38,134 nt of DNA, from contig JAKSDJ010000624.1 of the NCBI GenBank assembly GCA_022360155.1, positions 1 through 38,134 of the forward strand, written 5' to 3'. The DNA comes from Chloroflexales bacterium (GTDB lineage: Bacteria > Chloroflexota > Chloroflexia > Chloroflexales > Chloroflexaceae). Shown here piece after piece: positions 17,020-26,087 of this stretch (its first letter is position 1; each line of letters starts with the position of its first letter). The notes beneath the pieces are model-generated. The model was not told where the DNA came from. It worked only from the letters and a program-made list of their open reading frames with translations, and made no database searches. Made by a program: the position numbers and the translations under genes.

Positions 17020-19500
17020 ATGAAGCTTGAACGATTTACGGAAAAGGCGCAAGAAGCTTTTCAAGAAGCTCAAGAGATAATGCAGGAGCAGCATCATACC
17101 CAGCTTGATGTTGAACACGTTTTTCTGGCGATGTTGCGACAGCGCGAAGGGTTGACTGGGCGCGCGCTATCTCGTCTCAATGTTGACGCGGAATTGGTAG
17201 CCCAGAACGTCGAGCGCGAACTTGAAAAATCACCAAAAGTCTATGGCCAGTATGGCTACGGCAACCAGGTCTACGTCACGCCGCGCACCCAGCGCTTGGT
17301 CAAGCGCGCCGAAGAAGAAGCCAACCGTCTAAGCGACCAATATGTCGGGGTCGATCACCTGCTGATCGCGATTAGCGGCGAGCGTGAGGGCGCCTCATCC
17401 CGACTCCTCCATAAGTTTAATGTCGATCAGGAGCGTATCTACCAGGTATTGATGGACATTCGCGGCAGCCAACGCTCCGACGATCCTGGCGCCGAGAGCC
17501 GCTACGAGATCTTGGCGAAGTACAGCACTGACCTGAGCGAGCTTGCAGCTAACGGCCAACTCGACCCTGTCATTGGGCGTGACGCTGAAATTACCCGTAT
17601 TATTCGCATTCTTTCGCGCCGCACTAAGAACAACCCGGTGCTTGTCGGCGAAACCGGCGTCGGTAAAACAGCCATCGCCGAAGGCTTAGCCCAGCGTATT
17701 ATTGACGGCGATGTCCCGGTCACCCTACGTGATCGGAAGCTGCTCGCGCTGGATCTGGCCGGTATGGTCGCCGGCAGCAAGTTCCGGGGCGAATTCGAAG
17801 AACGCCTCAAAGCAGTGATGGACGAAGTACGCGCAGCCAAAGGCAAAATCATCCTCTTTATTGATGAATTACATACCGTTGTCGGCGCCGGTGCAGCCGC
17901 CGGCAGCATCGATGCCAGCAATATGCTCAAGCCTGCGCTCAGTCGCGGTGAAGTCCAGGTTGTTGGCGCAACAACGATTGACGAGTATCGCAAACACATC
18001 GAGAAGGACGCAGCGCTCGAGCGGCGCTTCAGTCCGGTCTTTATTGAAGAGCCTGATGTTGATACAGCGGTCGAGATGCTTCGTGGCTTGCGCAAGCGTT
18101 ACGAGGATCACCACCAGCTTACGATCAGCGATGAGGCGATCACTGCGGCGGCGCGCTTGTCGAGTCGCTATATTATGGATCGCTTCCTGCCAGATAAGGC
18201 CATTGACCTGATTGATGAAGCCAGCGCCAAGTTGCGGATCGACATTTTCTCTATGCCGCGCTCGCTACGGGATAAGGAGACCGAACTCAATCAGCTTCAG
18301 CACGAGGAAGAAGAAGCTGGCTCCAAGCGCGACTATGAGCGGGCGGCGCTCCTCCGTGCGAGCTACTTGGCCCTGCAGAAAGAGTTTGACAAAGAGCGGG
18401 CCGCCTGGCTTCAGAGCAGCAATCTGGATGAGGTTGTAGACGAAGAAGATGTGGCGCAAATCGTCTCAAGCTGGACAGGCATTCCGGTTAGCCGTATGCT
18501 CGAAACCGAGCGCGAGAAGTTGATCGAGATGGAAGAACGCCTGCACCAACGCGTGATTGGCCAACACGAAGCGATTGTCGCCCTCTCTGATGCGATACGA
18601 CGTGCGCGTAGCGGCCTGCGTGATCCACGACGGCCAATCGGCAGCTTTATCTTTGTCGGGCCGACCGGCGTCGGCAAGACCGAGTTGGCGAAGGCGCTCG
18701 CCGAGTTTATGTTCGATAGTGACGAGGCTCTGACCCGCGTCGATATGAGCGAATTCCAGGAACGCCACACGGTCAGCCGCTTGATCGGCGCACCGCCTGG
18801 CTATGTCGGATACGACGAGGGCGGACACCTTACCGAGAGTATTCGGCGGCGACCTTATCAAGTCGTTCTCTTCGACGAGATCGAAAAAGCGCATCCTGAT
18901 GTCTTCAATGCCTTGCTGCAAGTCCTTGATGATGGTCGTCTGACCGACGGTCAGGGCCATACGGTCGACTTCCGCAATACCATCATTATCATGACAAGCA
19001 ACGCCGGGACGGAACACCTCCAGGGCGGCGGCATCGGCTTTGGCGCCCGCGACCAGCGCATGAAACCGCTGGATATGAAAGAGGCGCGCAAGAAAGTCGA
19101 CGATGCGCTCAAACAGACATTCCGCCCCGAGTTCTTGAATCGAATCGACGAGATTGTCCTATTCCATCCGCTCACAATGGAGGATCTCACTCGGATCATC
19201 GACCTGCAAATCAATGACCTTATCGAGCGTCTGCGCGATCAGCAACTCAGCCTGCGGCTCACGATGTCAGCAAAGGAATTGCTAGTCAATGAGGGTTACA
19301 ATCCCTCGTATGGCGCTCGCCCGCTACGCCGCACCGTGCAGCGAATGATCGAGACGCCGCTCTCTCGCATGTTGCTCAAGGGTGAATTCCGCCTTGGCGA
19401 CCTTGTCGAGGTGGATGTCGAAAATGGCGCATTGGTCTTCCAACGCAGCGGCTTGCTTGCGCTGGAGAGCAAGCGTCCAGCCGAGCCCTTGGGAGCTTGA
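17020..19500 (+). CDS. clpC: ATP-dependent Clp protease ATP-binding subunit ClpC
   Basis: An 826-residue Hsp100 unfoldase that feeds proteins into the ClpP chamber. Domains in order: the double Clp N repeat (1-150); the first AAA+ domain with Walker A GETGVGKT (210-217) and Walker B LFIDELH; a short middle segment with a UVR motif (about 430-455, [21 protein letters not shown]), which marks ClpC rather than ClpB; the second AAA+ domain with Walker A GPTGVGKT (about 547) and Walker [10 protein letters not shown] (about 617); and an IGF loop (GGGIGFG, about 670) of the type that docks on ClpP. The C-terminal D2 small domain is complete. GAGGA lies about 11 bases before the ATG. It stands alone with a terminator after it; no clpP or mcsAB is adjacent. 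The partner adaptor ClpS is encoded at 35825. Confidence 0.96.
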   Translation: MKLERFTEKAQEAFQEAQEIMQEQHHTQLDVEHVFLAMLRQREGLTGRALSRLNVDAELVAQNVERELEKSPKVYGQYGYGNQVYVTPRTQRLVKRAEEEANRLSDQYVGVDHLLIAISGEREGASSRLLHKFNVDQERIYQVLMDIRGSQRSDDPGAESRYEILAKYSTDLSELAANGQLDPVIGRDAEITRIIRILSRRTKNNPVLVGETGVGKTAIAEGLAQRIIDGDVPVTLRDRKLLALDLAGMVAGSKFRGEFEERLKAVMDEVRAAKGKIILFIDELHTVVGAGAAAGSIDASNMLKPALSRGEVQVVGATTIDEYRKHIEKDAALERRFSPVFIEEPDVDTAVEMLRGLRKRYEDHHQLTISDEAITAAARLSSRYIMDRFLPDKAIDLIDEASAKLRIDIFSMPRSLRDKETELNQLQHEEEEAGSKRDYERAALLRASYLALQKEFDKERAAWLQSSNLDEVVDEEDVAQIVSSWTGIPVSRMLETEREKLIEMEERLHQRVIGQHEAIVALSDAIRRARSGLRDPRRPIGSFIFVGPTGVGKTELAKALAEFMFDSDEALTRVDMSEFQERHTVSRLIGAPPGYVGYDEGGHLTESIRRRPYQVVLFDEIEKAHPDVFNALLQVLDDGRLTDGQGHTVDFRNTIIIMTSNAGTEHLQGGGIGFGARDQRMKPLDMKEARKKVDDALKQTFRPEFLNRIDEIVLFHPLTMEDLTRIIDLQINDLIERLRDQQLSLRLTMSAKELLVNEGYNPSYGARPLRRTVQRMIETPLSRMLLKGEFRLGDLVEVDVENGALVFQRSGLLALESKRPAEPLGA

Positions 19501-19623
19501 CGCAATGTTTGGATAGCATACTCAAAAGCCAACAGGGATGGCTAGGGAGAAGCCTCAACCCTTTGACACACGCAATACTTCTGGCAGCGCCCGCCGTCGG
19601 AAGTGTCTACGTAAATGAAGGAG

Positions 19624-19653
19624 GGACGCCTGGCGATAGTTAGGCGTCCTTTT
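19624..19653 (+). terminator. Intrinsic terminator after clpC
   Basis: An 8-bp perfect stem GGACGCCT/AGGCGTCC with a 10-base loop is followed by four T residues, 124 bases after the clpC stop codon. It fits a Rho-independent terminator. Confidence 0.85.
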
Positions 19654-19663
19654 CATGTTTAAA

Positions 19664-19737
19664 AATGTATGCTTGTTTTAGGGTTATGTTACATTATTTT
19701 AAGAATGTATACTTGTTTTAATATTGTGTTACACTAT
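19664..19737. repeat. Two-copy 34-bp imperfect direct repeat, 40-bp period
   Basis: Copies at 19664-19697 and 19704-19737 agree at 28 of 34 positions by eye. Each begins AATGTAT(G/A)CTTGTTTTA and ends TGTTACA(T/C)TAT. The block is very AT-rich compared with its surroundings. It begins ten bases after the clpC terminator and about 290 bases before the GAF-protein gene. Confidence 0.85.
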
Positions 19738-20024
19738 ATAGTTGTTATAGCTATATCTCTCAGTACTCGCGCCCCGATAGAGGCGCGAATAAAATCTAAC
19801 GATTTATTTACCTTTTACTGACAGGCTTAGGCATAACTATGGACATTATAGTCAAAGACTGTATATTTTCGGTTCGTCATGCTAATCGCACCGCTTTCTG
19901 AACGCCTTGCAGTGAAGCTGATTGTACGACCTTTAACTGATTTCTCTATATGAAATCGTTAAGAAACTCTTCATGGATTTCTGGTTAAACTGACGCCATT
20001 TTTTGCTACAGAGAGGACTCGAAC
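19738..20024. other. AT-rich intergenic region before the GAF-protein gene
   Basis: Together with the repeat before it, this fills a gene-free stretch of over 500 bases. It holds no frame that looks coding. Several TATA-like words occur (for example TATATG near 19950), but none has a convincing -35 partner, so the GAF-gene promoter is not called. Confidence 0.5.
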
Positions 20025-21200
20025 GTGGGCACGAACCAACCAGACAACACAGCCACCATAACGTTTACGTCATATGATACAGTAGTCCAACCAAGCAAGG
20101 CATCGCTTCACGACAGAATGACCAGTCTAGGCTTGTTATTCGAAGCCACGCGAGAACCCGACCCGCTTCCGACCCTGAGCGAAATTGCCCGCGATCTGCT
20201 GCAGTCCGACGACGTCGCGCTGGCCGTGCCGGCACCATTAAGCCATGCTGACAACAGCAACACGTCACTTCTGATCCGACCAATAACGATTGGGGGGCGA
20301 GCGGTTGGACAACTGACCGCACGTCGTACAGCACCATTCGACAGTGACGATCAGGCGCTGGCCTCGCTCATTGGACAGATTATTGGCGCTGTTATCGAGC
20401 AATCCGCCCTCCACAGCCAGTTAGAGCAGTATCGCCAACAAGCCCAAGCGCACGACGACACCTTAGCGCAATTGCTCGACTTTAACCGGCACATTGTCAG
20501 CGGAGGCGCTGATTATCAACAGCTTGCACTGATGCTGGCGACACAAGTGCCAGCGATGGTTGGCGGCGAACGGGCCAGCCTGCTGCTCACGCCGCTTGAA
20601 CAACCGGATACGCCTCAACTCGTACTCAGTAACGGTATGATTTCGTCCCCCGAACGCGCCAGGGTCGTCCGCGACAACGGTCTCGCCGGTATGGTTTTGC
20701 GCGAGCGCCGCCCAATGATCCTTGACGAGACGGAAACCGACCAACGCTGGTTGGCCTTAGCAGTTTGCGACCCGGATGAGCCCACTCGCTGTGCGATGGC
20801 CGTACCACTACCCTGGCATAGCCATCTGCTTGGAGCGTTGACGGTCACAACGACGCAGTCGCACGCCTTTGGCAGTTCCCAACTCGATCTCCTCGAACTC
20901 GTGGCCTGTCATGTTGCATTAGCGCTACATAACGCCACCCTCGAAACCAAATTCACCGAACTGACCACCGCCCTAGCAGATCTCATCCATAACCTCAACG
21001 ATCCGCTCCAGGCGGCCCAGCTTGGTCTTCAGATGATACTGGCAACCCGAGAAGACGAAAACACATTCCATTTTGACGTTGATGATCTTGCGAAGATTAC
21101 CGCCACTCTGGAACGGATCGGCGCCGTGAGTCGCCAACTCGCTGTTCTCCATCGAGGCTTGCTGAGCATCACACAACACTCTGATTCGGCTGCCCTGTAA
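20025..21200 (+). CDS. GAF-domain sensor protein with a degenerate kinase-like helical tail
   Basis: A 391-residue soluble protein starting at GTG 20025, seven bases after GAGAGGA. Two GAF-type domains can be traced: a short divergent one (about 30-135, with SDDVALAVP and AVGQLTARR) and a fuller one (about 155-300, with MVGGERASLLLTP, DNGLAGMVLRERRPMILDE, CAMAVPLPWHSHLLGALTV and LDLLELVACHVALALHNA). A coiled linker lies between them. The last 80 residues look like a histidine-kinase dimerisation helix pair with an H-box-like IHNLNDPLQ, but there is no ATP-binding domain. It probably senses a small ligand and signals by dimerisation or to a partner. The MoxR gene lies 223 bases downstream on the same strand. 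Ligand and output are unknown. Confidence 0.8.
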   Translation: MGTNQPDNTATITFTSYDTVVQPSKASLHDRMTSLGLLFEATREPDPLPTLSEIARDLLQSDDVALAVPAPLSHADNSNTSLLIRPITIGGRAVGQLTARRTAPFDSDDQALASLIGQIIGAVIEQSALHSQLEQYRQQAQAHDDTLAQLLDFNRHIVSGGADYQQLALMLATQVPAMVGGERASLLLTPLEQPDTPQLVLSNGMISSPERARVVRDNGLAGMVLRERRPMILDETETDQRWLALAVCDPDEPTRCAMAVPLPWHSHLLGALTVTTTQSHAFGSSQLDLLELVACHVALALHNATLETKFTELTTALADLIHNLNDPLQAAQLGLQMILATREDENTFHFDVDDLAKITATLERIGAVSRQLAVLHRGLLSITQHSDSAAL

Positions 21201-21423
21201 CAATGCCCTCCGCCCAGCGCGGCGCCATCCCCGCTGCAAAACGAACATTGATTGCCGCAGATCCACCCTATCTGCGGCAATCTTCATTCTCCGCGTTCTA
21301 CTGCGGTTCATTGCTGAAGCTCTCGTGGTCAGATTTTCTTTACTAACTCCACGCCAATATCGGTTACAATAACAAGAGTACCGCTCATATCGCCCGATTA
21401 GACTGGAAAGCGAGTCGTTGCTC

Positions 21424-22317
21424 ATGACGTTTGGCTCGATTGACGAACTCCAAGCCGCCCTAGCTGAATACGCCTATGTGGCCGATCGACCCTTGGCAAC
21501 AGCTATCTACCTGTCGCTGATCCTCAACAAGCCCTTACTGCTCGAGGGTGAAGCCGGCGTTGGCAAGACCGAAGTGGCTAAAACATTGGCCAGTATGCTT
21601 GATCGCCACTTGATCCGTCTCCAGTGCTATGAAGGGCTGGATGTCAACAACACAATATATGAGTGGAACTACACACGCCAGATGTTGCAGATCCGACTGT
21701 TAGAAGCGCGCGGTGCGGCGCAAGAAGAGGCCGCCATCAAAGAGATCTTTGGACCAGACTTTTTGATTAAACGGCCATTGCTTCAGGCGATTGAAGAGAG
21801 TTGGCAACGCCCGCCGATTCTTCTCATTGACGAGATTGATCGCGCAGACGAGGAGTTCGAAGCCTTCTTGCTTGAACTTCTCTCCGACTGGCAGATCAGC
21901 ATTCCGGAGATTGGCACCATTCGTGCTACGCAGCCGCCAACGGTGATCATTACCAGCAATCGCACCCGCGAAATCCATGATGCGCTCAAACGCCGTTGCC
22001 TGTTCTATTGGATCGACTACCCATCCTTGGAGAAAGAGTTGCAGATTGTGCGCGCGCGAATCTCCCAGATCGACGAGCGCTTGTCGCACCAAGTCGTGGG
22101 TGTCGTGCAGGAACTACGCCGGATGGATCTCTACAAACTACCCGGCGTGTCCGAGACTCTGGACTGGGCGACAGCCCTGGCTGCGCTGGATCAAACCGAA
22201 CTCGACCCCAACCTGATCAACGATACGCTAGGCGCAATCTTGAAATATCAGGACGATATCGCGCAGGTACGAGGCAAGGGTATTCAAGAGTTGCTACGCA
22301 AAGCCGGATCACAGTAG
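21424..22317 (+). CDS. MoxR-family AAA+ ATPase (CoxD-like)
   Basis: A 297-residue single AAA+ domain protein. It has Walker A GEAGVGKTE (about residues 42-50), Walker B ILLIDEIDRAD (131-141), sensor-1 TVIITSNRTRE and the arginine-finger region ALKRRCLFYWIDYP. The segment YEWNYTRQMLQIRL is typical of the CoxD branch of MoxR proteins. MoxR ATPases are thought to act as metal-insertion or complex-assembly chaperones together with a von Willebrand factor A protein. Here no such partner follows; the next gene, 29 bases on, is a motif-repeat protein. The start is given as ATG 21424; TTG 21418 has a better spaced GGAAAG and would add two residues. Confidence 0.9.
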   Translation: MTFGSIDELQAALAEYAYVADRPLATAIYLSLILNKPLLLEGEAGVGKTEVAKTLASMLDRHLIRLQCYEGLDVNNTIYEWNYTRQMLQIRLLEARGAAQEEAAIKEIFGPDFLIKRPLLQAIEESWQRPPILLIDEIDRADEEFEAFLLELLSDWQISIPEIGTIRATQPPTVIITSNRTREIHDALKRRCLFYWIDYPSLEKELQIVRARISQIDERLSHQVVGVVQELRRMDLYKLPGVSETLDWATALAALDQTELDPNLINDTLGAILKYQDDIAQVRGKGIQELLRKAGSQ

Positions 22318-22346
22318 CACATCGAGGCATAAGATTGAGGTTGCGT

Positions 22347-23084
22347 ATGAGCGAGACTACACCGGATGTCGCCACGATCCTTGAAGAACTGCGGGCTGGG
22401 GTTCGTGCGCGGCGGCAAGCGCTGGGCGGCGGCGCCGATACACCAAGCAGCGCCCTGGAACGTCAATTGCAGCGTTGCGCCGAGCAACTGGAAATAACCC
22501 GCGTAGTGAGCGCCCACTGGCCGCTGGAGGGGCGCACGTTCTACCAACGAGCTTGGGCGATGGTGCATAAAGTCGTGCGTCGCTATCTGCGTTGGTATAT
22601 CAATCCGATTGTTGAACAGCAGAACGCCTTCAACGAGGTGACGGCCCGTGCGCTACGCTTGTTGATCGAAGCGCACAGCGAATTACGGACAGAAGTGGAG
22701 CAACTGCAGCGCGAGCAAGACACAAGGGATGATCCTGAGCCGCAATCCGGCGATGGTGTGCATGCTGCACCATCACTGCCATCGAAATCGATCGACGAGC
22801 GGGCGGCGGCGCCAGCAGACTCCATCGAGCGCGAAACCCATCTGCTCACCCAGCGCCTCGCCGAGCGCCAGACTGTCAGTGCGCACTGGGCAATCCGTAA
22901 CATTGCGCCGATTGGCTTGAGCAAGCGCATGATCCGCCAATATCTCCGCTGGTATATCAACCCGATCGTCGAGCAGCAGAATGCCTTCAACGCCGCAGTT
23001 GCAGCCATCACGCCGTCAGTGGCGTCTACCACAGCTGAGACCAAAGACCGGCTACGCAGCTTCGCGGATCGCGCTCGACCGTGA
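22347..23084 (+). CDS. Unknown protein with two copies of a methyltransferase-associated 'WYINPIVEQQNAFN' module
   Basis: A 245-residue predicted cytosolic protein starting at ATG 22347, with TGAGG seven bases upstream. It contains two homologous modules, each beginning VSAHW and ending in an amphipathic stretch: RYLRWYINPIVEQQNAFN at 79-96 and QYLRWYINPIVEQQNAFN at 198-215. Between them lie a heptad-like helix (SELRTEVEQLQREQ) and a Pro/Ser/Asp-rich linker. From memory, this module is found at the N-terminus of SAM-dependent methyltransferases or glycosyltransferases in sugar clusters, but no catalytic domain is present here. At the DNA level the two copies differ mostly at synonymous positions, so the duplication is old and selected. 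It sits between moxR and a glycosyltransferase gene, likely in one operon. A scaffold or membrane-docking role is a guess. Confidence 0.75.
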   Translation: MSETTPDVATILEELRAGVRARRQALGGGADTPSSALERQLQRCAEQLEITRVVSAHWPLEGRTFYQRAWAMVHKVVRRYLRWYINPIVEQQNAFNEVTARALRLLIEAHSELRTEVEQLQREQDTRDDPEPQSGDGVHAAPSLPSKSIDERAAAPADSIERETHLLTQRLAERQTVSAHWAIRNIAPIGLSKRMIRQYLRWYINPIVEQQNAFNAAVAAITPSVASTTAETKDRLRSFADRARP

Positions 23085-23155
23085 TCCGGGATGCCTATAA
23101 CACAATGTTCTCAGCCTAAATGCCCTTCACTTCGATGTCATCATGGAGCTCGGTT

Positions 23156-24193
23156 GTGTCGAAACGGATTATCATTTGCGCCACCCAGGTACCGTTCGTG
23201 CGGGGCGGTGCTGAACAGCTTGTTGATGGCCTGTACGATGCCTTGCGCGCGCGGGGTCACGAAGTGGAGATCGTGCGCCTGCCTTTTGCCTGGCGCCCGG
23301 TGCAACGCATCACCGAGAGCGCTCTGGCCTGGCGTCTGCTCGATATTACCCATGTCAATGGCGCTCCGGTCGATCAAGTCATCTGCACTAAGTTCCCCTC
23401 CTACTTGGTGCGCCACCCGCGCAAAGTCGTCTGGCTGGTTCACCAGCATCGCCAGGCCTACGACCAGTACGGCACGCCGTTGAGCGATTTCGTCAATTCT
23501 TCCGAAGACCAGACCGTACGCGACGCCATCTTTCGGATGGATCGGCGCGGCTTGGGCGAGGCGCAGGCAATCTACACGATTTCGCGCAATGTGAGCCAGC
23601 GCCTCCGCTATTTCAACGGGCTGAAAAGCACGCCGCTCTACCCGCCCAGCCGCTATGCCGCGCAGTTACACGCCGGTCCCTATGGTGATTATATTCTCTC
23701 TGCCGCGCGGCTCGATGCGGCCAAGCGGCTCGATCTGCTCCTCCATGCCTTGGCACACACGAATGATTCAGTGCAGATCATTGTCGCCGGAACTGGCCCT
23801 GACCGCGCGCGCTTGGAACAGATCGCCGCCCAGCTTGGCCTGGGGTCGCGGGTGCGCTTCCTTGGTTTTGTGGATGATGCTGCGCTGATCGAGCTCTATG
23901 CCGGGGCGCGGGCGATCTACTACGCGCCCAAGGACGAAGATTACGGCTTTGCGACGATTGAGGCATTTGGCGCGGCAAAACCGGTTGTTACCACTGATGA
24001 CGCCGGCGGGGTTCTGGAGTTCGTTAACGATGGGGTCAATGGCTATGTCGTTCCTCCCGAACCGACGGCCATCGCCTCCCGGCTGGAGGCGTTGATGGCC
24101 GATGCTGAGCTGGCGAGACGCCTTGGACAGACTGGGCAACCCCAGGTAAATCCTATCAATTGGGATAAGGTGGTTAGCTCGCTGGTGGAATGA
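23156..24193 (+). CDS. Family 4 glycosyltransferase
   Basis: A 345-residue GT-B glycosyltransferase. The start is GTG 23156, since GGAG lies seven bases upstream and SKRIIICATQVPFVRGGAEQL then opens the N-terminal Rossmann domain as usual; ATG 23120 has no such signal. The C-terminal donor domain has YILSAARLDAAKRLDLLLHAL, VAGTGPDRARLEQIA, VRFLGFVDDAAL and the EX7E motif in DEDYGFATIEAFG, with acidic residues that contact the nucleotide sugar. Such enzymes transfer a sugar with retention of configuration onto lipid, protein or polysaccharide acceptors; neither donor nor acceptor can be read. It follows the module protein by 71 bases and precedes an ATP-grasp gene by 60, in a likely surface-glycan or peptide-modification operon. 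Confidence 0.92.
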   Translation: MSKRIIICATQVPFVRGGAEQLVDGLYDALRARGHEVEIVRLPFAWRPVQRITESALAWRLLDITHVNGAPVDQVICTKFPSYLVRHPRKVVWLVHQHRQAYDQYGTPLSDFVNSSEDQTVRDAIFRMDRRGLGEAQAIYTISRNVSQRLRYFNGLKSTPLYPPSRYAAQLHAGPYGDYILSAARLDAAKRLDLLLHALAHTNDSVQIIVAGTGPDRARLEQIAAQLGLGSRVRFLGFVDDAALIELYAGARAIYYAPKDEDYGFATIEAFGAAKPVVTTDDAGGVLEFVNDGVNGYVVPPEPTAIASRLEALMADAELARRLGQTGQPQVNPINWDKVVSSLVE

Positions 24194-24253
24194 CTACTCT
24201 GTCACACTACGCCTAGGCTGCACCAACCCTGTTTCATCACAAGGAAAGACGCA

Positions 24254-25495
24254 ATGCGCGTATTGCTATTGCTGACGGCCCAAACCTACCGCGCGCCAGC
24301 ATTCATTGCGGCGGCAGAGCGCCTGGGGATTGATGCGGTACAGGCGATCGATATGCCGGAGCAACTGACTGATTACTGGAATTATGCGCTTGGCATCAAC
24401 TATAGTGATCGGGCGGCGGCAATCCGCAGCATCGTCGAGTTTGCCGCCAAGCATCCGCTCGACGCGATTCTGGCGGTAGACGACAGCGGGAGTATCCTAG
24501 CGACGCACGCCAGCGCAGCGCTCGACTTGCCCCACAATGCGGTCGCAGCGGCGGAAGCGGCCCGGAATAAGCACCGCATGCGCGAGTTGCTGCAACAAGG
24601 CGGCGTACCTGTACCAACATTCCGCCTCTGCTCGACCACGGACGACTTGGGCAGCCTCGCCGCACAGATCACGTACCCCTGCGTCGTCAAGCCGCTGGAT
24701 CTGAACGGCAGCCGCGGCGTGATCCGCGCCGATGCTCCGGCGCAATTCGTGGCTGCTGCACAGCGCCTGGCCGTCCTACTGACAAGCATCGACCCAACGC
24801 CAGGCCCCAAGCCGTTCCTCATTGAGCGGTTCATACCGGGCTGCGAGGTCGCGCTCGAAGGACTGCTCGATCATGGGCGCTTGCATGTACTGGCGCTCTT
24901 CGATAAGCCCGATCCGCTCGATGGACCATTCTTCGAGGAAACGATCTATGTCACTCCATCCCGACTGCCAATAGATGTACAGGAGGCGATTGCAAGTTGC
25001 ACAGCAGCGGCGGCGGCGGCAATCGGTCTGCGCGCGGGGCCGATCCACGCTGAATTACGGATCAACGAACATGGCCCCTGGATCGTCGAGATCGCCGGGC
25101 GTTCGATCGGCGGCTTGTGTGCAAAGACGCTGCGCTTTGGCGCCAACGTATCGCTCGAAGAGTTGATTCTACGCCAAGCTTGCGGCCTGCCCATCGATTC
25201 GTTTGGCCGCGAGCAACAGGCGCGAGGGGTTATGATGATCCCGATTCCGGGCGAAGGAGTTCTGCGCAATGTGACGGGTCTAGAAGAAGCGCTGGCTGTG
25301 CCAGGCATTGAGGAAATCGATCTAACGGCAAAGCTCAACTATCCGCTTGTTCCACTGCCTGAGGGCGATAGTTACTTGGGGTTTATCTTCGCACGCGGCG
25401 AGACGCCGGAAGAGGCCGAAAGAGCGCTACGAAGGGCGTATCAGCGGTTACATTTTACTGTTCTTCCCAGCATTCCACTGTCGTTAAAACAATAA
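24254..25495 (+). CDS. ATP-grasp domain ligase
   Basis: A 413-residue cytosolic enzyme with AAGGAAAG eight bases before its ATG. The pre-ATP-grasp Rossmann part (about 1-95) includes AILAVDDSGSILATHASAALDLP. The ATP-grasp fold follows: NKHRMRELLQQGGVPVPTF, the nucleotide-binding lysine strand YPCVVKPLDLNGSRGV, PFLIERFIPGCEVALEG, and the metal-binding strand GPIHAELRINEHGPWIVEIAGRSIGG. The C-terminal 90 residues form the domain seen in carboxylate-amine ligases of the BacD/LabY or biotin-carboxylase-like type (ARGVMMIPIPGEGVL, GFIFARGETPEEAE). The reaction is likely ATP-driven joining of a carboxylate to an amine through an acyl-phosphate; substrates are unknown. It ends 14 bases from the convergent yggX stop. 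Confidence 0.88.
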   Translation: MRVLLLLTAQTYRAPAFIAAAERLGIDAVQAIDMPEQLTDYWNYALGINYSDRAAAIRSIVEFAAKHPLDAILAVDDSGSILATHASAALDLPHNAVAAAEAARNKHRMRELLQQGGVPVPTFRLCSTTDDLGSLAAQITYPCVVKPLDLNGSRGVIRADAPAQFVAAAQRLAVLLTSIDPTPGPKPFLIERFIPGCEVALEGLLDHGRLHVLALFDKPDPLDGPFFEETIYVTPSRLPIDVQEAIASCTAAAAAAIGLRAGPIHAELRINEHGPWIVEIAGRSIGGLCAKTLRFGANVSLEELILRQACGLPIDSFGREQQARGVMMIPIPGEGVLRNVTGLEEALAVPGIEEIDLTAKLNYPLVPLPEGDSYLGFIFARGETPEEAERALRRAYQRLHFTVLPSIPLSLKQ

Positions 25496-25509
25496 CGCCC
25501 TACTCGGCG

Positions 25510-25806
25510 TCACTTCTTGCGACGCGGCATACCCTGATTCTCTTGCGGCATCCAGCCCTCAGGCATCTGCGCGTTTTCGCCGAAGAAGAATTCCTCCATC
25601 TGCTTCATCAGGAACTCTTGTGCGCGAGGATCGACTAGGCTTAACCCGTAGTGATTGATAATCACGGTAGACTGGGCCGGCCACATAATCCATGCCTGGC
25701 GCGAGACGTGTTCGTAAATGCGCTTGCCGAGTTCGCCTGGCATTGGCGGAGCATCAAGCCCCGGCAATTCGCGGCCAAATTTGACACACTGAACCATTCT
25801 GGCCAT
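25510..25806 (-). CDS. yggX: YggX-like Fe(2+)-trafficking / oxidative damage protection protein
   Basis: A 98-residue soluble protein of the YggX family, thought to handle labile iron and shield iron-sulfur clusters from oxidation. The N-terminal VQCVKFGRELPGLD keeps the family's single conserved cysteine (here Cys7), followed by PPMPGELGKRIYEHVSRQAW, the most conserved block, then WPAQSTVIINHYGLSLVDP, and the C-terminal EEFFFGENAQMPEGWMPQE. The start is ATG 25806, seven bases after GAGGGAGAG; a start 27 bases upstream lacks support. A consensus promoter lies about 50 bases upstream. Its stop codon is only 14 bases from that of the convergent ATP-grasp gene. It is slightly longer than the enterobacterial protein. 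Confidence 0.93.
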   Translation of the reverse strand: MARMVQCVKFGRELPGLDAPPMPGELGKRIYEHVSRQAWIMWPAQSTVIINHYGLSLVDPRAQEFLMKQMEEFFFGENAQMPEGWMPQENQGMPRRKK

Positions 25807-25854
25807 TCCGCCACTCTCCCTCTTGCTATTCACAGGACTATGAGTCGTAAACGT

Positions 25855-25882
25855 ATTATATCCCCCAGCGAAACACTGTCAA
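25855..25882 (-). promoter_or_regulatory. Consensus promoter of yggX
   Basis: On the minus strand, TTGACA (25877-25882) and TATAAT (25855-25860), both perfect, are 16 bases apart. It is the closest match to the sigma-70 consensus in the window. No SoxS-like or OxyR-like site was recognised. Confidence 0.85.
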
Positions 25883-25931
25883 TGATAAAGGCCAGTATAT
25901 TACTATTATGTCAATTTTCAGATGAACACTG

Positions 25932-26037
25932 CGGTCAGTCGTTAGCCGTCAGTCGTCGCTAGTTCCCCAACGTGCGAACCTGCCAACCTGCAATAGCACG
26001 CTGATACCGCAGATGGACGCCGATCAGCGCCGATAAA
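25932..26037. repeat. Composite short-period repeat element (7-bp, 8-bp, then 10-bp units)
   Basis: On the plus strand the element begins with heptamers (CGGTCAG, TCGTTAG, CCGTCAG, TCGTCGC, TAGTTCC; 25932-25966). Octamers follow (CCAACGT, GCGAACCT, GCCAACCT, GCAATAGC; to 25997), then decamers (CGCAGATGGA, CGCCGATCAG, CGCCGATAAA; 26008-26037). Units are degenerate but keep phase. It lies between yggX and the zinc-ribbon gene. A related element occurs in opposite orientation at 34249-34354. Confidence 0.75.
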
Positions 26038-26087
26038 ACGTACCAACGCACGAATGGTCAATGTACCGATGCACCTTGCTTTGGCGC

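Noticed and set aside
17502-18095. Open frame of 197 codons on the minus strand inside clpC
   Set aside because: It is Ser/Arg-rich shadow coding opposite a perfectly conserved AAA+ domain.
21996-22346. N-terminal extension of the motif-repeat protein into the moxR gene
   Set aside because: It would overlap moxR in another frame; ATG 22347 has a well-placed TGAGG and the earlier residues look random.
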